Positions 24,816 to 33,699 of a stretch of DNA of 42,342 nt are shown here, in pieces. The DNA comes from an uncultured Clostridia bacterium (GTDB taxonomy: Bacteria > Bacillota > Clostridia > TANB77 > CAG-508), in the NCBI GenBank assembly GCA_944393755.1, contig CALYBF010000002.1:1-42342 (forward strand), read 5' to 3'. The notes beneath the pieces are model-generated. The model searched no databases, was not told the DNA's origin, and was given only the letters and a program-made list of their open reading frames with translations. How positions within the stretch are numbered: position 1 is the stretch's first letter; each line of letters begins with the position of its first letter. The position numbers were made by a program, and so were the translations under genes.

Positions 24816-24862
24816 AGTACGATTATATTATAATATATATCTTTTGTTATGTCAAGTACGAT
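24816..24862 (-). promoter_or_regulatory. Promoter of the RiPP locus with flanking AGTACGAT repeats
   Basis: On the minus strand TTGACA (24855-24850), 17 bp, TATAAT (24832-24827), a perfect consensus. The 8-mer AGTACGAT (plus-strand orientation) occurs at 24816-24823 and 24855-24862, just bracketing the promoter, and GTACAGTAC overlaps the first copy. These are good candidate sites for a regulator not encoded nearby. Confidence 0.75.
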
Positions 24863-24943
24863 ATCTAAACAACTATAATTAATGATAAAACTATTTTTAA
24901 CTATCTATATTAATTTGTTAAAGTAAAACAAAAAGTGTTATAA

Positions 24944-24975
24944 AGTAAAAAAAGAGAAGCGGTTTGCTTCTCTTT
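24944..24975 (-). terminator. Intrinsic terminator overlapping the rqcH stop
   Basis: AAAGAGAAGC (24951-24960) pairs with GCTTCTCTTT (24966-24975), with a T-run on the minus strand at 24950-24944. It includes part of the rqcH stop codon. Confidence 0.88.
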
Positions 24976-26683
24976 AATGGTTCTTAGGGTTAACATATAA
25001 AGTATTATAATTTGTGTAAATAACCATACCAGGTTTTGCACCTTTTGGTTTTTTAACATATTTAATAGGGCAAGTATCAACAGCAACATTTGAAGAAAAT
25101 CTTGCTTTGCTGTGGTATGCAGTAATTTCAGCACATTTAGTAAGCACATTTTCATCTGGTGTTTTATTATCTAAAATAAGAACTGCGTGGCTTCCGTGCA
25201 TGTCTTTTGTATGAAACCATATATCAGTTTTCTTAGCAAATTTTAAAGTTAAGTAATCATTTTCTTTATTATTTCTTCCAACTAATAAAGTAAAACCATC
25301 TATTATATATTTTAAAGGGTTAAAGTTTGTATTTTTATTTTTAGTAAGGTTAGACTTTTTAATTTTAGATTGTTTCTTAGTGTTTAAGTTTTTAGTTTTT
25401 TCTTTAAAAATATCATTTTCAGAAATCTCATCTAAAATTATACCAATTTCTTCAACAGAAGTAGCATTTTCTAATTCATAAACAACACTTTCAATATAAT
25501 CTAGTTCTTCTAAAGTCTCTTTTTTTTGAACAGAAACTATTTTTAAAGCATTTTTTAGTTTATTATATTTTTTAAAAAATTTTTTAGCATTAACAGAAGG
25601 AAGATATCTTTCATCTAAAGGAATTGTTATTAAATTATTGTTATCATAATAATTTTCTAAGTCAATTGTTTTTAAATTTTTATTAGGTATTTTATAAAGA
25701 TTAGCAGTTATGAGTTCTCCATATAATCTATATTTATCCATATTTTCACAATCTTTTAATTTATTATTAATACTTTCTAGTCTTTTATTATATTTTTTTA
25801 GAGTAGATAATATTAATTTTAAAACATTGTTACGGTTAGTTTTTAATTCTTCAGAAGTTTCTTTTTTATAATAGAAATCATCTAAAGAAAAATTAATAGA
25901 AAAATTATCACAATTATTGTCATCTGAAATAAGAAAATAATCTTTATCAGTTTTTTCTATTTTTAATTTTAAAGAATCAGTCCTATTAATAATGTCATTT
26001 AAAAAATTATAAATTTCATCTAAATTATTAAAATTATATTTTTCTAAAATAAATGAAATATAATTTTTACTAATACCATTATAATTATTACTAATTGCTT
26101 TTGAAATTAAGTTTTTGTCTGTTATTTTTCCTATATTTCCTAAAGAGGTTTTAAAACCATCTAAACTTTCTAATAAAAAATCTTTTTTACTAATTTTAGG
26201 ATATGTATATTTAATATGTGGTATTACAATATGTGTTGAATTTTCATTATTAATATGGCGAAGGCTATCTATTATAATGTTTTGGTCATCTAAAAGAATA
26301 ATATTACAATGTTTTCCCATAAGTTCTATTATTAGTTTTTTAGAAATAATATCATCTATATCATCAAAACCTTCAAACTCAATTGTAATAATTCTTTCTA
26401 AAGAATTTGTAATAATATTTTTAATACGTAAACCTAATAAATGTTTTCTTAAAACCATACAAAAATTAGGTGCTGTTTTAGGGTTTATCCAAGTTTTTGT
26501 TGTTAAATTCACTCTATAATTTTGAGGGTTTGTTGAAATATTTAAAGCATAATTTATTTTATCTAAATAAAAACCTAAAATAACAGTATTGTTATTTGGT
26601 TGGAATATTTTATCAATTCTAGCCTCTGTAAGTAAATTAAGTTCTGAAGCAACAGCTTTTGTTACAATTCCGTCATATGGCAT
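24974..26683 (-). CDS. rqcH: RqcH (NFACT family) ribosome quality-control factor
   Basis: 569 residues: an NFACT-N domain starting MPYDGIVTKAVASEL, a long coiled coil (about 290-420) and a C-terminal NFACT-R domain (VGRNNKENDYLTLKFAKKTDIWFHTKDMHGSHAVL...KPGMVIYTNY, quoted in parts). RqcH binds split 50S subunits carrying peptidyl-tRNA and adds C-terminal alanine tails for degradation. The conserved Asp-Arg pair of the N-domain appears as ER in SLERIITIEFEG. AAGGAG precedes the ATG and a TATAAT lies at 26724-26719. MutS2, YlmH and SmpB, which act on stalled ribosomes too, are also in this window. Confidence 0.93.
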   Translation of the reverse strand: MPYDGIVTKAVASELNLLTEARIDKIFQPNNNTVILGFYLDKINYALNISTNPQNYRVNLTTKTWINPKTAPNFCMVLRKHLLGLRIKNIITNSLERIITIEFEGFDDIDDIISKKLIIELMGKHCNIILLDDQNIIIDSLRHINNENSTHIVIPHIKYTYPKISKKDFLLESLDGFKTSLGNIGKITDKNLISKAISNNYNGISKNYISFILEKYNFNNLDEIYNFLNDIINRTDSLKLKIEKTDKDYFLISDDNNCDNFSINFSLDDFYYKKETSEELKTNRNNVLKLILSTLKKYNKRLESINNKLKDCENMDKYRLYGELITANLYKIPNKNLKTIDLENYYDNNNLITIPLDERYLPSVNAKKFFKKYNKLKNALKIVSVQKKETLEELDYIESVVYELENATSVEEIGIILDEISENDIFKEKTKNLNTKKQSKIKKSNLTKNKNTNFNPLKYIIDGFTLLVGRNNKENDYLTLKFAKKTDIWFHTKDMHGSHAVLILDNKTPDENVLTKCAEITAYHSKARFSSNVAVDTCPIKYVKKPKGAKPGMVIYTNYNTLYVNPKNH

Positions 26684-26747
26684 TTTTAAAAAATCTCCTT
26701 TACAAATTTTTCTTAAATATTATAGCATAGAAAAACAAAAAAATCTA

Positions 26748-26776
26748 TTGATAAAGATAAGGTTTTTATATATAAT
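26748..26776 (+). promoter_or_regulatory. Promoter of nagZ-DUF2207
   Basis: TTGATA (26748-26753), 17 bp, TATAAT (26771-26776), 24 bp before the nagZ ATG and divergent from rqcH. Confidence 0.8.
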
Positions 26777-26800
26777 GTAGAAAAAAGTTTAGAGGTTATA

Positions 26801-27892
26801 ATGGAAAAATTAGAAAACTTATCAATTGAAGAAAAAGTAGGACAAATGTTAATGGTAGGCTTAGATAGTTTAGAACATAAAAAAGAAGTTCAAAACCTAA
26901 TTAAAAAATATAAAATAACAGGAGTCTTACTATATAAAAGAGATTATAAAAATTATAGAGAAATGATTAATTTAATAAATGAATTTCGTAAATTAGGAAG
27001 AGAAAACAAAATACCACTCTTTATTGCAATAGACCAAGAAGGTGGAAGAGTAAATAGAATGCCAAATGAATTTAAAAATCTTCCACCAGCAAATACTTTA
27101 GCAAAAGAAGGTTTAGTAGAAAAAGCAAGTGAGATAACAGGTAAAATGTTAAAAAATACAGGGTTTAATTTTAATTTTGCACCAGTATTAGATATAAAAA
27201 GATTTCCAGACAATCATGCAATCGGTGATAGAGCATTTAGTAATAGTTTAGAAGAAGTAACAAAATGTGGTATAGAATATATAAATGCAATAAAAAAATA
27301 TAATGTGGTTCCTGTAATAAAGCATTATCCAGGACACGGAGCAACAACAAAAGATTCTCATTTTTCTTTACCAAAAATAGATAAAGAAAAAGAAAGTTTA
27401 GAAAAAGAAGATTTAATACCATTTAATAAAGCAATAGAAAATGGTGCAGATGTTCTGCTTGTTGGTCATTTAAGAATAAAAGGTGTAACACATGGTTTAC
27501 CTGCTACAATGTCAAAAAGCTTTATTAGAAAATATATTAGAAAGAAAAATAAATTTAATGGAGTAATTATTACAGATGATGTAAGAATGAAAGCAGTTAA
27601 AATCTTATATGGTAAGAAGAAAGCTCTAGAAAAAGCTTTTATAGCAGGAAATGATATAGTTTTATTTAAATATAACTTAGGTGATGAAAAATTAATCGAT
27701 AAAATAATTAATGATGTAAAAATTAGTAAAATTAATATTGGAAAAATAAATCGAAGTGTTAAAAGAATCTTAAAACTTAAAGAAAAATACCAAATAGAAA
27801 ATTTAGAAATACCATATTTAGAAGATTTACCAAAAGATATTAATTTTGAAATAGAAAATATAAAAAATGAAAAAGGGGAAAGCTATGAATAA
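26801..27892 (+). CDS. nagZ: Family 3 glycoside hydrolase (NagZ-like)
   Basis: 363 residues. Family GH3 motifs: VGQMLMVG, AIDQEGGRVNRM, FAPVLDI, GDRAFS, the KHYPGHG active-site loop and VIITDDVRMKA, with the nucleophile Asp. NagZ-type enzymes remove beta-N-acetylglucosamine from muropeptides during cell-wall recycling. No signal peptide is seen, so it would be cytoplasmic. Its end overlaps the start of the DUF2207 gene by 8 bp, implying translational coupling. Substrate specificity beyond GH3/NagZ is inferred. Confidence 0.88.
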   Translation: MEKLENLSIEEKVGQMLMVGLDSLEHKKEVQNLIKKYKITGVLLYKRDYKNYREMINLINEFRKLGRENKIPLFIAIDQEGGRVNRMPNEFKNLPPANTLAKEGLVEKASEITGKMLKNTGFNFNFAPVLDIKRFPDNHAIGDRAFSNSLEEVTKCGIEYINAIKKYNVVPVIKHYPGHGATTKDSHFSLPKIDKEKESLEKEDLIPFNKAIENGADVLLVGHLRIKGVTHGLPATMSKSFIRKYIRKKNKFNGVIITDDVRMKAVKILYGKKKALEKAFIAGNDIVLFKYNLGDEKLIDKIINDVKISKINIGKINRSVKRILKLKEKYQIENLEIPYLEDLPKDINFEIENIKNEKGESYE

Positions 27893-29803
27893 AATAAAGA
27901 AAATATTTTTAATTTTATTTTTTGTTCTTTTATTTATATTAATTGCAAATAAGAGTAATGCATCATCTTCAAGTTTAGAACTAAAATATTTGAATTTTTA
28001 TGCTGAAATTTTAGAAAATGGAGACATGGAAGTTACAGAAAGATGGGATATTTATATTAGAAATACTAATACATTATTTAAGACATTTAAAACAGATATA
28101 AACAAATATACAGATATAACAGATGTAAAAGTAAAAGAAATAGTAAATGGAGAAAGAAAAGAGTTCAATGAAATTTCAAGATATATGTATCACGTAAATA
28201 AAGATAATTATTATGGCTTAATAAATGATGATGGAGATTTTGAAATTGCTTGGGGTGTAGGTCTAGATAATGATAGTGATAGAAGAGTATATGAAATATC
28301 ATATAAAGTAGAAGATGCAATAGGAAAATATACAGATTATAGCCAGCTTTATTGGCAATTCGTAGGTGAAAATTTTGAAATAGATGCTAAAAAAATAAGA
28401 GGTGTAATTATACTTCCAAATGAAGCTAATAATAAAGAAGAAATAAGAGTATGGGGGCATACTAAAGGGTTAAATGGAGAAATATATGCAACAGATAATG
28501 ATAAAATAGAATTTACAATAGATGATTTTAAGGCAGGTACATATGTGGAAATAAGAACTTTATTTCCAAACTATATATTAAATGAAGAAGTTAAAAGAGA
28601 ATATAATCACGAAATTTTAGGAACAGTATTAGATGAAGAAGAAGATTGGGCAAATGAAGCAAATAGAATACGTAATATAAGAAATTTATTAGTAGTTGTC
28701 TATTATATTGTAATAATTATAATTTCTATTTTACTAATTATAAATATTATTAAAAAAATAAAATTAATAGTAACAAGAAAGTTAAGAAAGCCATCACAAG
28801 AAATAACATATTTTAGAGAAATACCACGAGAAGATGCATCACCAGGAGAAGCAGTATATTTATTAAAGAAAGCAAAAGGCAATTTACAATCAAATGATAT
28901 AGGTAAAATATTTTCTGCAACAATATTAAATTTCTCATTAAAAAAATTAATAGAAGTAGAAGAAAAACAAAATGAAAAAGGAAAAGAAGAAATTTATATA
29001 AAACTAAAAGATAAAGAAGGTATTTTAAAACTTGAAAATAAAGATGAAAAAGAAATAGGTGCATTTTTAATATCAGCATTTGGTGGAAGAGAAAATACGG
29101 AAATTAATGTAAAAAAATTAGAAAAATTTATTAAAAATTCATCACCTAGAAGAATATTAAATTTACAAGAAGATATAAGAAATGGCTTTAAAGGAAAATT
29201 GCTAGAAAGAAAAATAATAGATGAAGAAGGACAAGATAAATATTTAAAAGAAACAAGAAAACAAATTACAAGTATTTATATATGTTTTATGTATGTGTTT
29301 TTATCTATTTTAGTAATAGAAAAAATTGGAAGTTTAGCTTTAATTGGTTCTATAATATTAGGAGTTATTTTATTTATCCGTATTATATTATCAGGAATAG
29401 CTATCACAAGAATAAATTTCTATACACAAGAAGGAATAGATGAAATAGAAAAATGGAAAGGCTTAAAAAAATATATGGAAGAATTTTCTTTACTTAATGA
29501 AAGAGAAGTACCAGAAATTGCAATATGGGAAAAATTCTTGGTATATGCAACAGCATTTGGAATAGCAGATAAAGTATTAAAGCAAATAAAAATAGTTTAT
29601 CCAGATATTGAAAATAATATAAATGTAAATACATACCCATATATGCATTTGATGATACATACAAACTTCTCAAGAAGTTTTTCAAGTGCAATTAGTAGCT
29701 CTATGTCATCTGCATATAGTTCAGCATCAGGCAGAGGCGGAGGCTTCTCTGGTGGTGGAGGCGGTCGGTCGGTGGCCGGTGGCCGGAGGTCGGCGGAAGA
29801 TAA
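27885..29803 (+). CDS. DUF2207 membrane protein 1, poly-Gly tail through five in-phase CGGs
   Basis: The ATG at 27885 (AAAAGGGGAA site) overlaps the nagZ stop and gives a signal peptide (MNKIKKIFLILFFVLLFILIA). A DUF2207 extracellular domain follows (YAEILENGDMEVTERWDI), then one transmembrane helix (about 265-290), a cytoplasmic region and a helix pair (about 465-510). The raw frame runs on to 29831 with an atypical Arg/Ser tail. Skipping the C of each successive in-phase CGG (C at 29766, 29770, 29777, 29784 and 29791) gives 14 glycines after FS, then Arg and TAA at 29801-29803, the canonical glycine-rich DUF2207 ending. Function of the family is unknown. Confidence 0.82.
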
Positions 29804-29876
29804 AACTTTTGCTTTAATGAAAGAAAAATAGGGAAAAAGAATAAATAAAAAGATAAAAAATAAAGGAGTTTTGAAA

Positions 29877-31602
29877 ATGGAAGAAGAAAAAATTAAAAGA
29901 ATTTATGAAATATTAGACAATATACCTGTAACAGAAAAAAATAAATCAATAATAGAAGAAATAAAACAAGAATTATTAAATAAAGATTATATGGCAGCAT
30001 ATAAGAAAATAGAAAAATTAAATAAATCAGAAGAAGATGATGAAGATAAAGAAGAATATATAGAAGAGGAAGAAGAACAAACAGGAATTTATCCAAAAGA
30101 ACTAAGTAATGTAGAAGAAGAACGTACTTTTATAGGTTTACTTTTAAATGACCCAAAACTAATAGTAAAATATTATTTCCCATTTGAAGAGTGTTATTTT
30201 GAAGATCCAGATTCTTTAAATGTGTATAAAAGTATATTATTTACAGAAGGTGGAGCATATAGCTCAGAAGATGCAAAAAGAAGATTTAATTTTGCAAGAG
30301 ACAATGAAGAAGTTTATAATTTTAAAATGGAACTAAAAGCTAAAGTAAAAAATAAAGAATATGATGTTGAAAAAATATTTATAGACTTAAGAAAATTATT
30401 TATTTTAAGAAAAAATTATTTAGCAATTCCTATAAAATCAATTCAAGATAGAGTTGTAGAAATAACAAATTATCTTCTTTATGATAAAATGTCAATCGAA
30501 GAAGTAAAAAGTGCAATAGAACAAGTAAATGCAACAGAAAAATTTAAAAGAGCAGTATTAAACAAAGATTTAACAACATTTCTAGAATCAGGAGAAAATA
30601 ATTTAAGAAATGGTTTGCCACTTCCATTTCCAATACTTACAAGTGTATTTAAAGGAATAAGAAGAGGAGAAACAATGGCATTTTCTATGCCTTCAAACTC
30701 AGGTAAAAGTAGATTTACAATTGACATTGCAGCACACGTAGCACTTGTACATAAAAAGAAAGTATTAATAATTTCAAATGAAATGTCAGAAGACAAAATG
30801 AAATTATGCTTAATAACAACAATTATAAACAATAAAGCAATACAAGAATTACACGGAGTACATTTAAGTAAAACAGAAGGAGAACTTTTAGAATTTAAAT
30901 ATAGAGCAGATGACCCTAAAAATGTAGAAACAGACGAAGAAGGTTTCATAATAAGAAAACCAAAAGAAAAACAAGGAGATTTTGTAAAGAGATTAACAAA
31001 AGAATCAGAAGAATTTAGAAAAACTATAGAAATTACAGATTGGGCAAATAAAGAAATAAAAAATTCTATATACTTTATTAATATAACAGACCATACAAAT
31101 GATGAACTTCAAAAAGTTATTATGAATTATTATTATAAAGAACAAATAGAATATGTATTTTATGATACTTTAAAAACAGATACAGCAAATATTGGTGTAG
31201 GAGAAGAGTTAAAGAAAACAGCAACAATTTTATCAAATTTAGCACAAAACTTTAATTTATATATTTGTTCAACATTACAATTAGCAGAAAGTAATACATT
31301 ACCAGTAAACTTAAATGTAAATGACTTAGCAGTAAGTAGAACAGTAAAAGAAGTATTAGATACATTATGTTTAATAAAACAAATAAATAGAGACACATTG
31401 CAAGATTATGAATATTCTTTAAATGAAGTAGACACAAAATTCTTTAATTTAAAGAAATTTGACGACCCAGATGTTAGATATTATGCTTGTGTAGTAGATA
31501 AAAACAGAGCAGGAGCTAAGCCAACACTATTATTTAGATTAAACTTAGCATATAATGTATGGGAAGAACTTCGGATATTTACGTTTAAAACAAAACATTT
31601 GA
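29877..31602 (+). CDS. DnaB-like RecA-fold ATPase, +1 shift at CGG near the 3' end
   Basis: About 575 residues. An acidic N-terminal half is followed by a DnaB-type helicase C-domain: Walker A SMPSNSGKSRFT, VLIISNEMSEDKM, a Walker B-like YVFYDTLK and CSTLQLAES. It is divergent from replicative DnaB and has long insertions. The ATG at 29877 is preferred over a TTG at 29871 because AAAGGAG fits it. In the raw frame the protein ends at 31682 after residues encoded by the repeat. Skipping the C of the in-phase CGG (31572-31574) changes the end to WEELGYLRLKQNI and TGA (31600-31602), the first three bases of repeat copy D. Role unknown; perhaps a helicase or loader. Confidence 0.75.
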
Positions 31603-31636
31603 GACAAAAGGGGACACCCTCTTTTTGTCTCATTTT
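31600..31636 (+). repeat. 37-bp dispersed palindromic repeat, copy D
   Basis: It begins TGAGACAAAA, has the core GGGGACACCC and ends TTTTTGTCTCATTTT. TGAGACAAAA pairs with the TTTTGTCTCA arm and a T-run follows, so it can terminate transcription. Its TGA is the stop of the DnaB-like gene if the upstream CGG is shifted. Confidence 0.9.
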
Positions 31637-31739
31637 TAAAAAGATTTGCATATACTCAAGAAAATGTGATTATAATTATTAAAAATTGTAATTTATGCTA
31701 TTATAAAAAAAGACGGACATAATTATAAATTAACAAAAT

Positions 31740-31784
31740 AAAACTTCTTTCATAATATATAGAAATATATATGGAAGGAGTTTT
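31740..31784 (+). promoter_or_regulatory. Leader hairpin masking the peroxiredoxin SD
   Basis: AAAACTTCTTTCAT (31740-31753) can pair with ATGGAAGGAGTTTT (31771-31784), 14 pairs of which two are G-U, around a 17-base loop. The 3' arm contains the whole SD (GGAAGGAG) and is followed by T-richness, so it could act as a translational switch or an attenuator. Confidence 0.6.
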
Positions 31785-31788
31785 TTAT

Positions 31789-32505
31789 ATGAGTTATGAA
31801 TTATTAGAAAGTGGAAATGTAAAAATAGGAGAAAAAGCACCAGATTTTAATGCAATATCAACATTTGGAAATATAAGCCTAAAAGATTATGAAGGAAAAT
31901 GGCTAGTGCTATTTTCACACCCAGGAGATTTTACCCCAGTATGCACAACAGAAATGATAGCATTTACTAGAGCAAATAAATATTTTAATAAAATGAATAC
32001 AGAACTATTAGGCTTAAGTGTAGACAGTAATAGTTCGCACTTGGCTTGGGTTTATGATATATATTGTCGAACAGGAATAAAAATATCATTTCCAATAATA
32101 GCAGATAGAAATGGGATAATATCAAGAAGATATGGAATGATATCAAATGAAGTAAGCACAACAGAAACAGTAAGAAATGTATATATAATAGACGATAAAC
32201 AATACATAAGAGCAATATTTATATATCCAATGAATATAGGAAGGTTTATTCCAGAAATAATAAGAACAGTAAAAGCACTTCAAATGGCAGAATGTATGGG
32301 AGGAGCAACAGCGGCAAATTGGATGCCAAACCAGCCTATAATAATACCAAGCCCTAAAACGTATAGTGAATTAGAAAAAAGGGTAGAATATATAAATAAA
32401 AATAGAAATGGAATAAATTGGTATTTAAGTTTTGAAGAACCAAATAAAAAATGTATAGGTGAAGCCGAGAATAAAGAAGATAAAGAAAATAAGAAGGAGA
32501 TGTAA
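31789..32505 (+). CDS. Peroxiredoxin (Prx6/1-Cys-like, AhpC-TSA family)
   Basis: 238 residues from the ATG at 31789, which GGAAGGAG (31773-31780) serves; an in-frame ATG at 31771 lies upstream of that site. The thioredoxin-fold peroxidase motif HPGDFTPVCTTE carries the peroxidatic cysteine, and IADRNG and the Prx6-type C-terminal extension (MAECMGG...NWMPNQP) are present. A late Cys (KKCIGE) could act as the resolving residue, as in archaeal-type Prx6. It reduces peroxides. Eight bases upstream of cysK, so co-transcribed in a redox/sulfur pair. Confidence 0.9.
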   Translation: MSYELLESGNVKIGEKAPDFNAISTFGNISLKDYEGKWLVLFSHPGDFTPVCTTEMIAFTRANKYFNKMNTELLGLSVDSNSSHLAWVYDIYCRTGIKISFPIIADRNGIISRRYGMISNEVSTTETVRNVYIIDDKQYIRAIFIYPMNIGRFIPEIIRTVKALQMAECMGGATAANWMPNQPIIIPSPKTYSELEKRVEYINKNRNGINWYLSFEEPNKKCIGEAENKEDKENKKEM

Positions 32506-32512
32506 ATAAAAA

Positions 32513-33538
32513 ATGTTAGAAAAATTAATTGGAAATACACCAATGATAAAAATAAAATGTAAATATAGAGGAGAAGAGGGAAAAGGAATAGAAAAAGAAA
32601 TAAATGTGTATGTAAAATTAGAATATTATAACTTAACAGGAAGCATAAAAGATAGAGTTGTTTTTTATATAATAGAAAAAGCAAGAAAAGAAGGAAAATT
32701 AAAAGATAAAATGAAATTAGTAGAAGCAACAAGTGGAAATACAGGAATATCACTTGCAAGTATAGGAGCATATTATAATTACCCAGTACATATATTTATG
32801 CCAGACTTTGTAAGTTATGAAAGAGTACAATTAATGAAAAGTTATGGAGCAGAAGTAGAATTAATATCGAGAAAAGACGGTGGTTTTATAAAATGTGTAG
32901 AATTAGCAAAAAAATATGCAAAAGAAAACGATGCATTTTTAGTAAATCAGTTTAGTAATATAGATAATTATAAAGCACATTATGAAACGACAGGAAAAGA
33001 AATAATACGAGATTTAGAGAAAATAGAAAAAAAGGAAAAACAAAAAGAAGAAAAAATAAGCGAAAGAATAGGTGCTTTTATATCAGGAGTAGGAACAGGT
33101 GGAACATTAATGGGAATAGGAAATAGATTAAAAGAAAAATATAAAGACATAAAAATAGTAGCTCTAGAACCAGATAAAATGCCAATAATAAGTAAAGAAA
33201 AATATGGAAAAGAAAATAAATTAGAACAACACAAAATAGAAGGAATAGGAGATGATTTTGTACCAGACTTATTAAATATAGAAAAAATAGATGATATAAT
33301 ACTAATAAATGATGATGAAGCAATAAAAATGGCAAAAAAAATAGCGAAAGAATTAGGAATAGGGGTAGGAATTTCATCAGGAGCAAATTTACTAGGAGCA
33401 ATAAAATTGGGATATAAACTAAACAAAGATATAATAACAGTATTTGCAGACGATAACAAAAAATATCTATCAACAGAATTAGGAAATGAGAATTTCGGGT
33501 CGGGGTCCGGGGCAATTTTCTCTCATTTTGTAAAATAA
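32513..33538 (+). CDS. cysK: Cysteine synthase (O-acetylserine sulfhydrylase)
   Basis: 341 residues, fold type II PLP enzyme: LIGNTPMIKI, the PLP lysine in TGSIKDR, EATSGNTGISLAS, and the phosphate-binding GVGTGGTLMGIG. It makes cysteine from O-acetylserine and sulfide, and sits in an operon with the peroxiredoxin. A Lys/Glu-rich insertion (about 164-182) is unusual. The last 17 residues (NENFGSGSGAIFSHFVK) are encoded by repeat copy E, replacing the family's natural C-terminus; the enzyme core ends at STELG. A related PLP synthase such as CysM cannot be excluded. Confidence 0.9.
   Translation: MLEKLIGNTPMIKIKCKYRGEEGKGIEKEINVYVKLEYYNLTGSIKDRVVFYIIEKARKEGKLKDKMKLVEATSGNTGISLASIGAYYNYPVHIFMPDFVSYERVQLMKSYGAEVELISRKDGGFIKCVELAKKYAKENDAFLVNQFSNIDNYKAHYETTGKEIIRDLEKIEKKEKQKEEKISERIGAFISGVGTGGTLMGIGNRLKEKYKDIKIVALEPDKMPIISKEKYGKENKLEQHKIEGIGDDFVPDLLNIEKIDDIILINDDEAIKMAKKIAKELGIGVGISSGANLLGAIKLGYKLNKDIITVFADDNKKYLSTELGNENFGSGSGAIFSHFVK
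33487..33529 (+). repeat. Dispersed palindromic repeat, copy E (expanded, 43 bp)
   Basis: It begins TGAGAATTT and ends CAATTTTCTCTCATTTT. The core is enlarged and G-rich, CGGGTCGGGGTCCGGGG. It is translated as the C-terminus of CysK. It faces copy F with a 13-bp spacer. Confidence 0.8.
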
Positions 33539-33542
33539 TGGA

Positions 33543-33579
33543 AAAATGATACAAAAAATGCCCGTCCCCATTTTTCTCA
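33543..33579 (-). repeat. 37-bp dispersed palindromic repeat, copy F (inverted)
   Basis: On the minus strand it begins TGAGAAAAAT, has the core GGGGACGGGC and ends TTTTTTGTATCATTTT. With copy E it makes a convergent pair after cysK, the same layout as C1/C2. Confidence 0.88.
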
Positions 33580-33586
33580 TTTTCTC

Positions 33587-33615
33587 TTGACATATTTTTA
33601 TTTAAGAAATAAAAT
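33587..33615 (+). promoter_or_regulatory. Promoter of fba
   Basis: TTGACA (33587-33592), 17 bp, TAAAAT (33610-33615), directly after repeat copy F. Confidence 0.8.
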
Positions 33616-33699
33616 AATCAAAGAAACAAATATTAAATAATAAACAAAATTTGTTTTAAGTTAAATTAATTTTATTAAATAGATAAGGGAGGAATTATT

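Noticed and set aside
33490..33512. CGG trinucleotides in the cysK repeat as recoding sites
   Set aside because: They are not in phase with cysK (TTC-GGG-TCG-GGG-TCC-GGG), so they do not count for the CGG rule.
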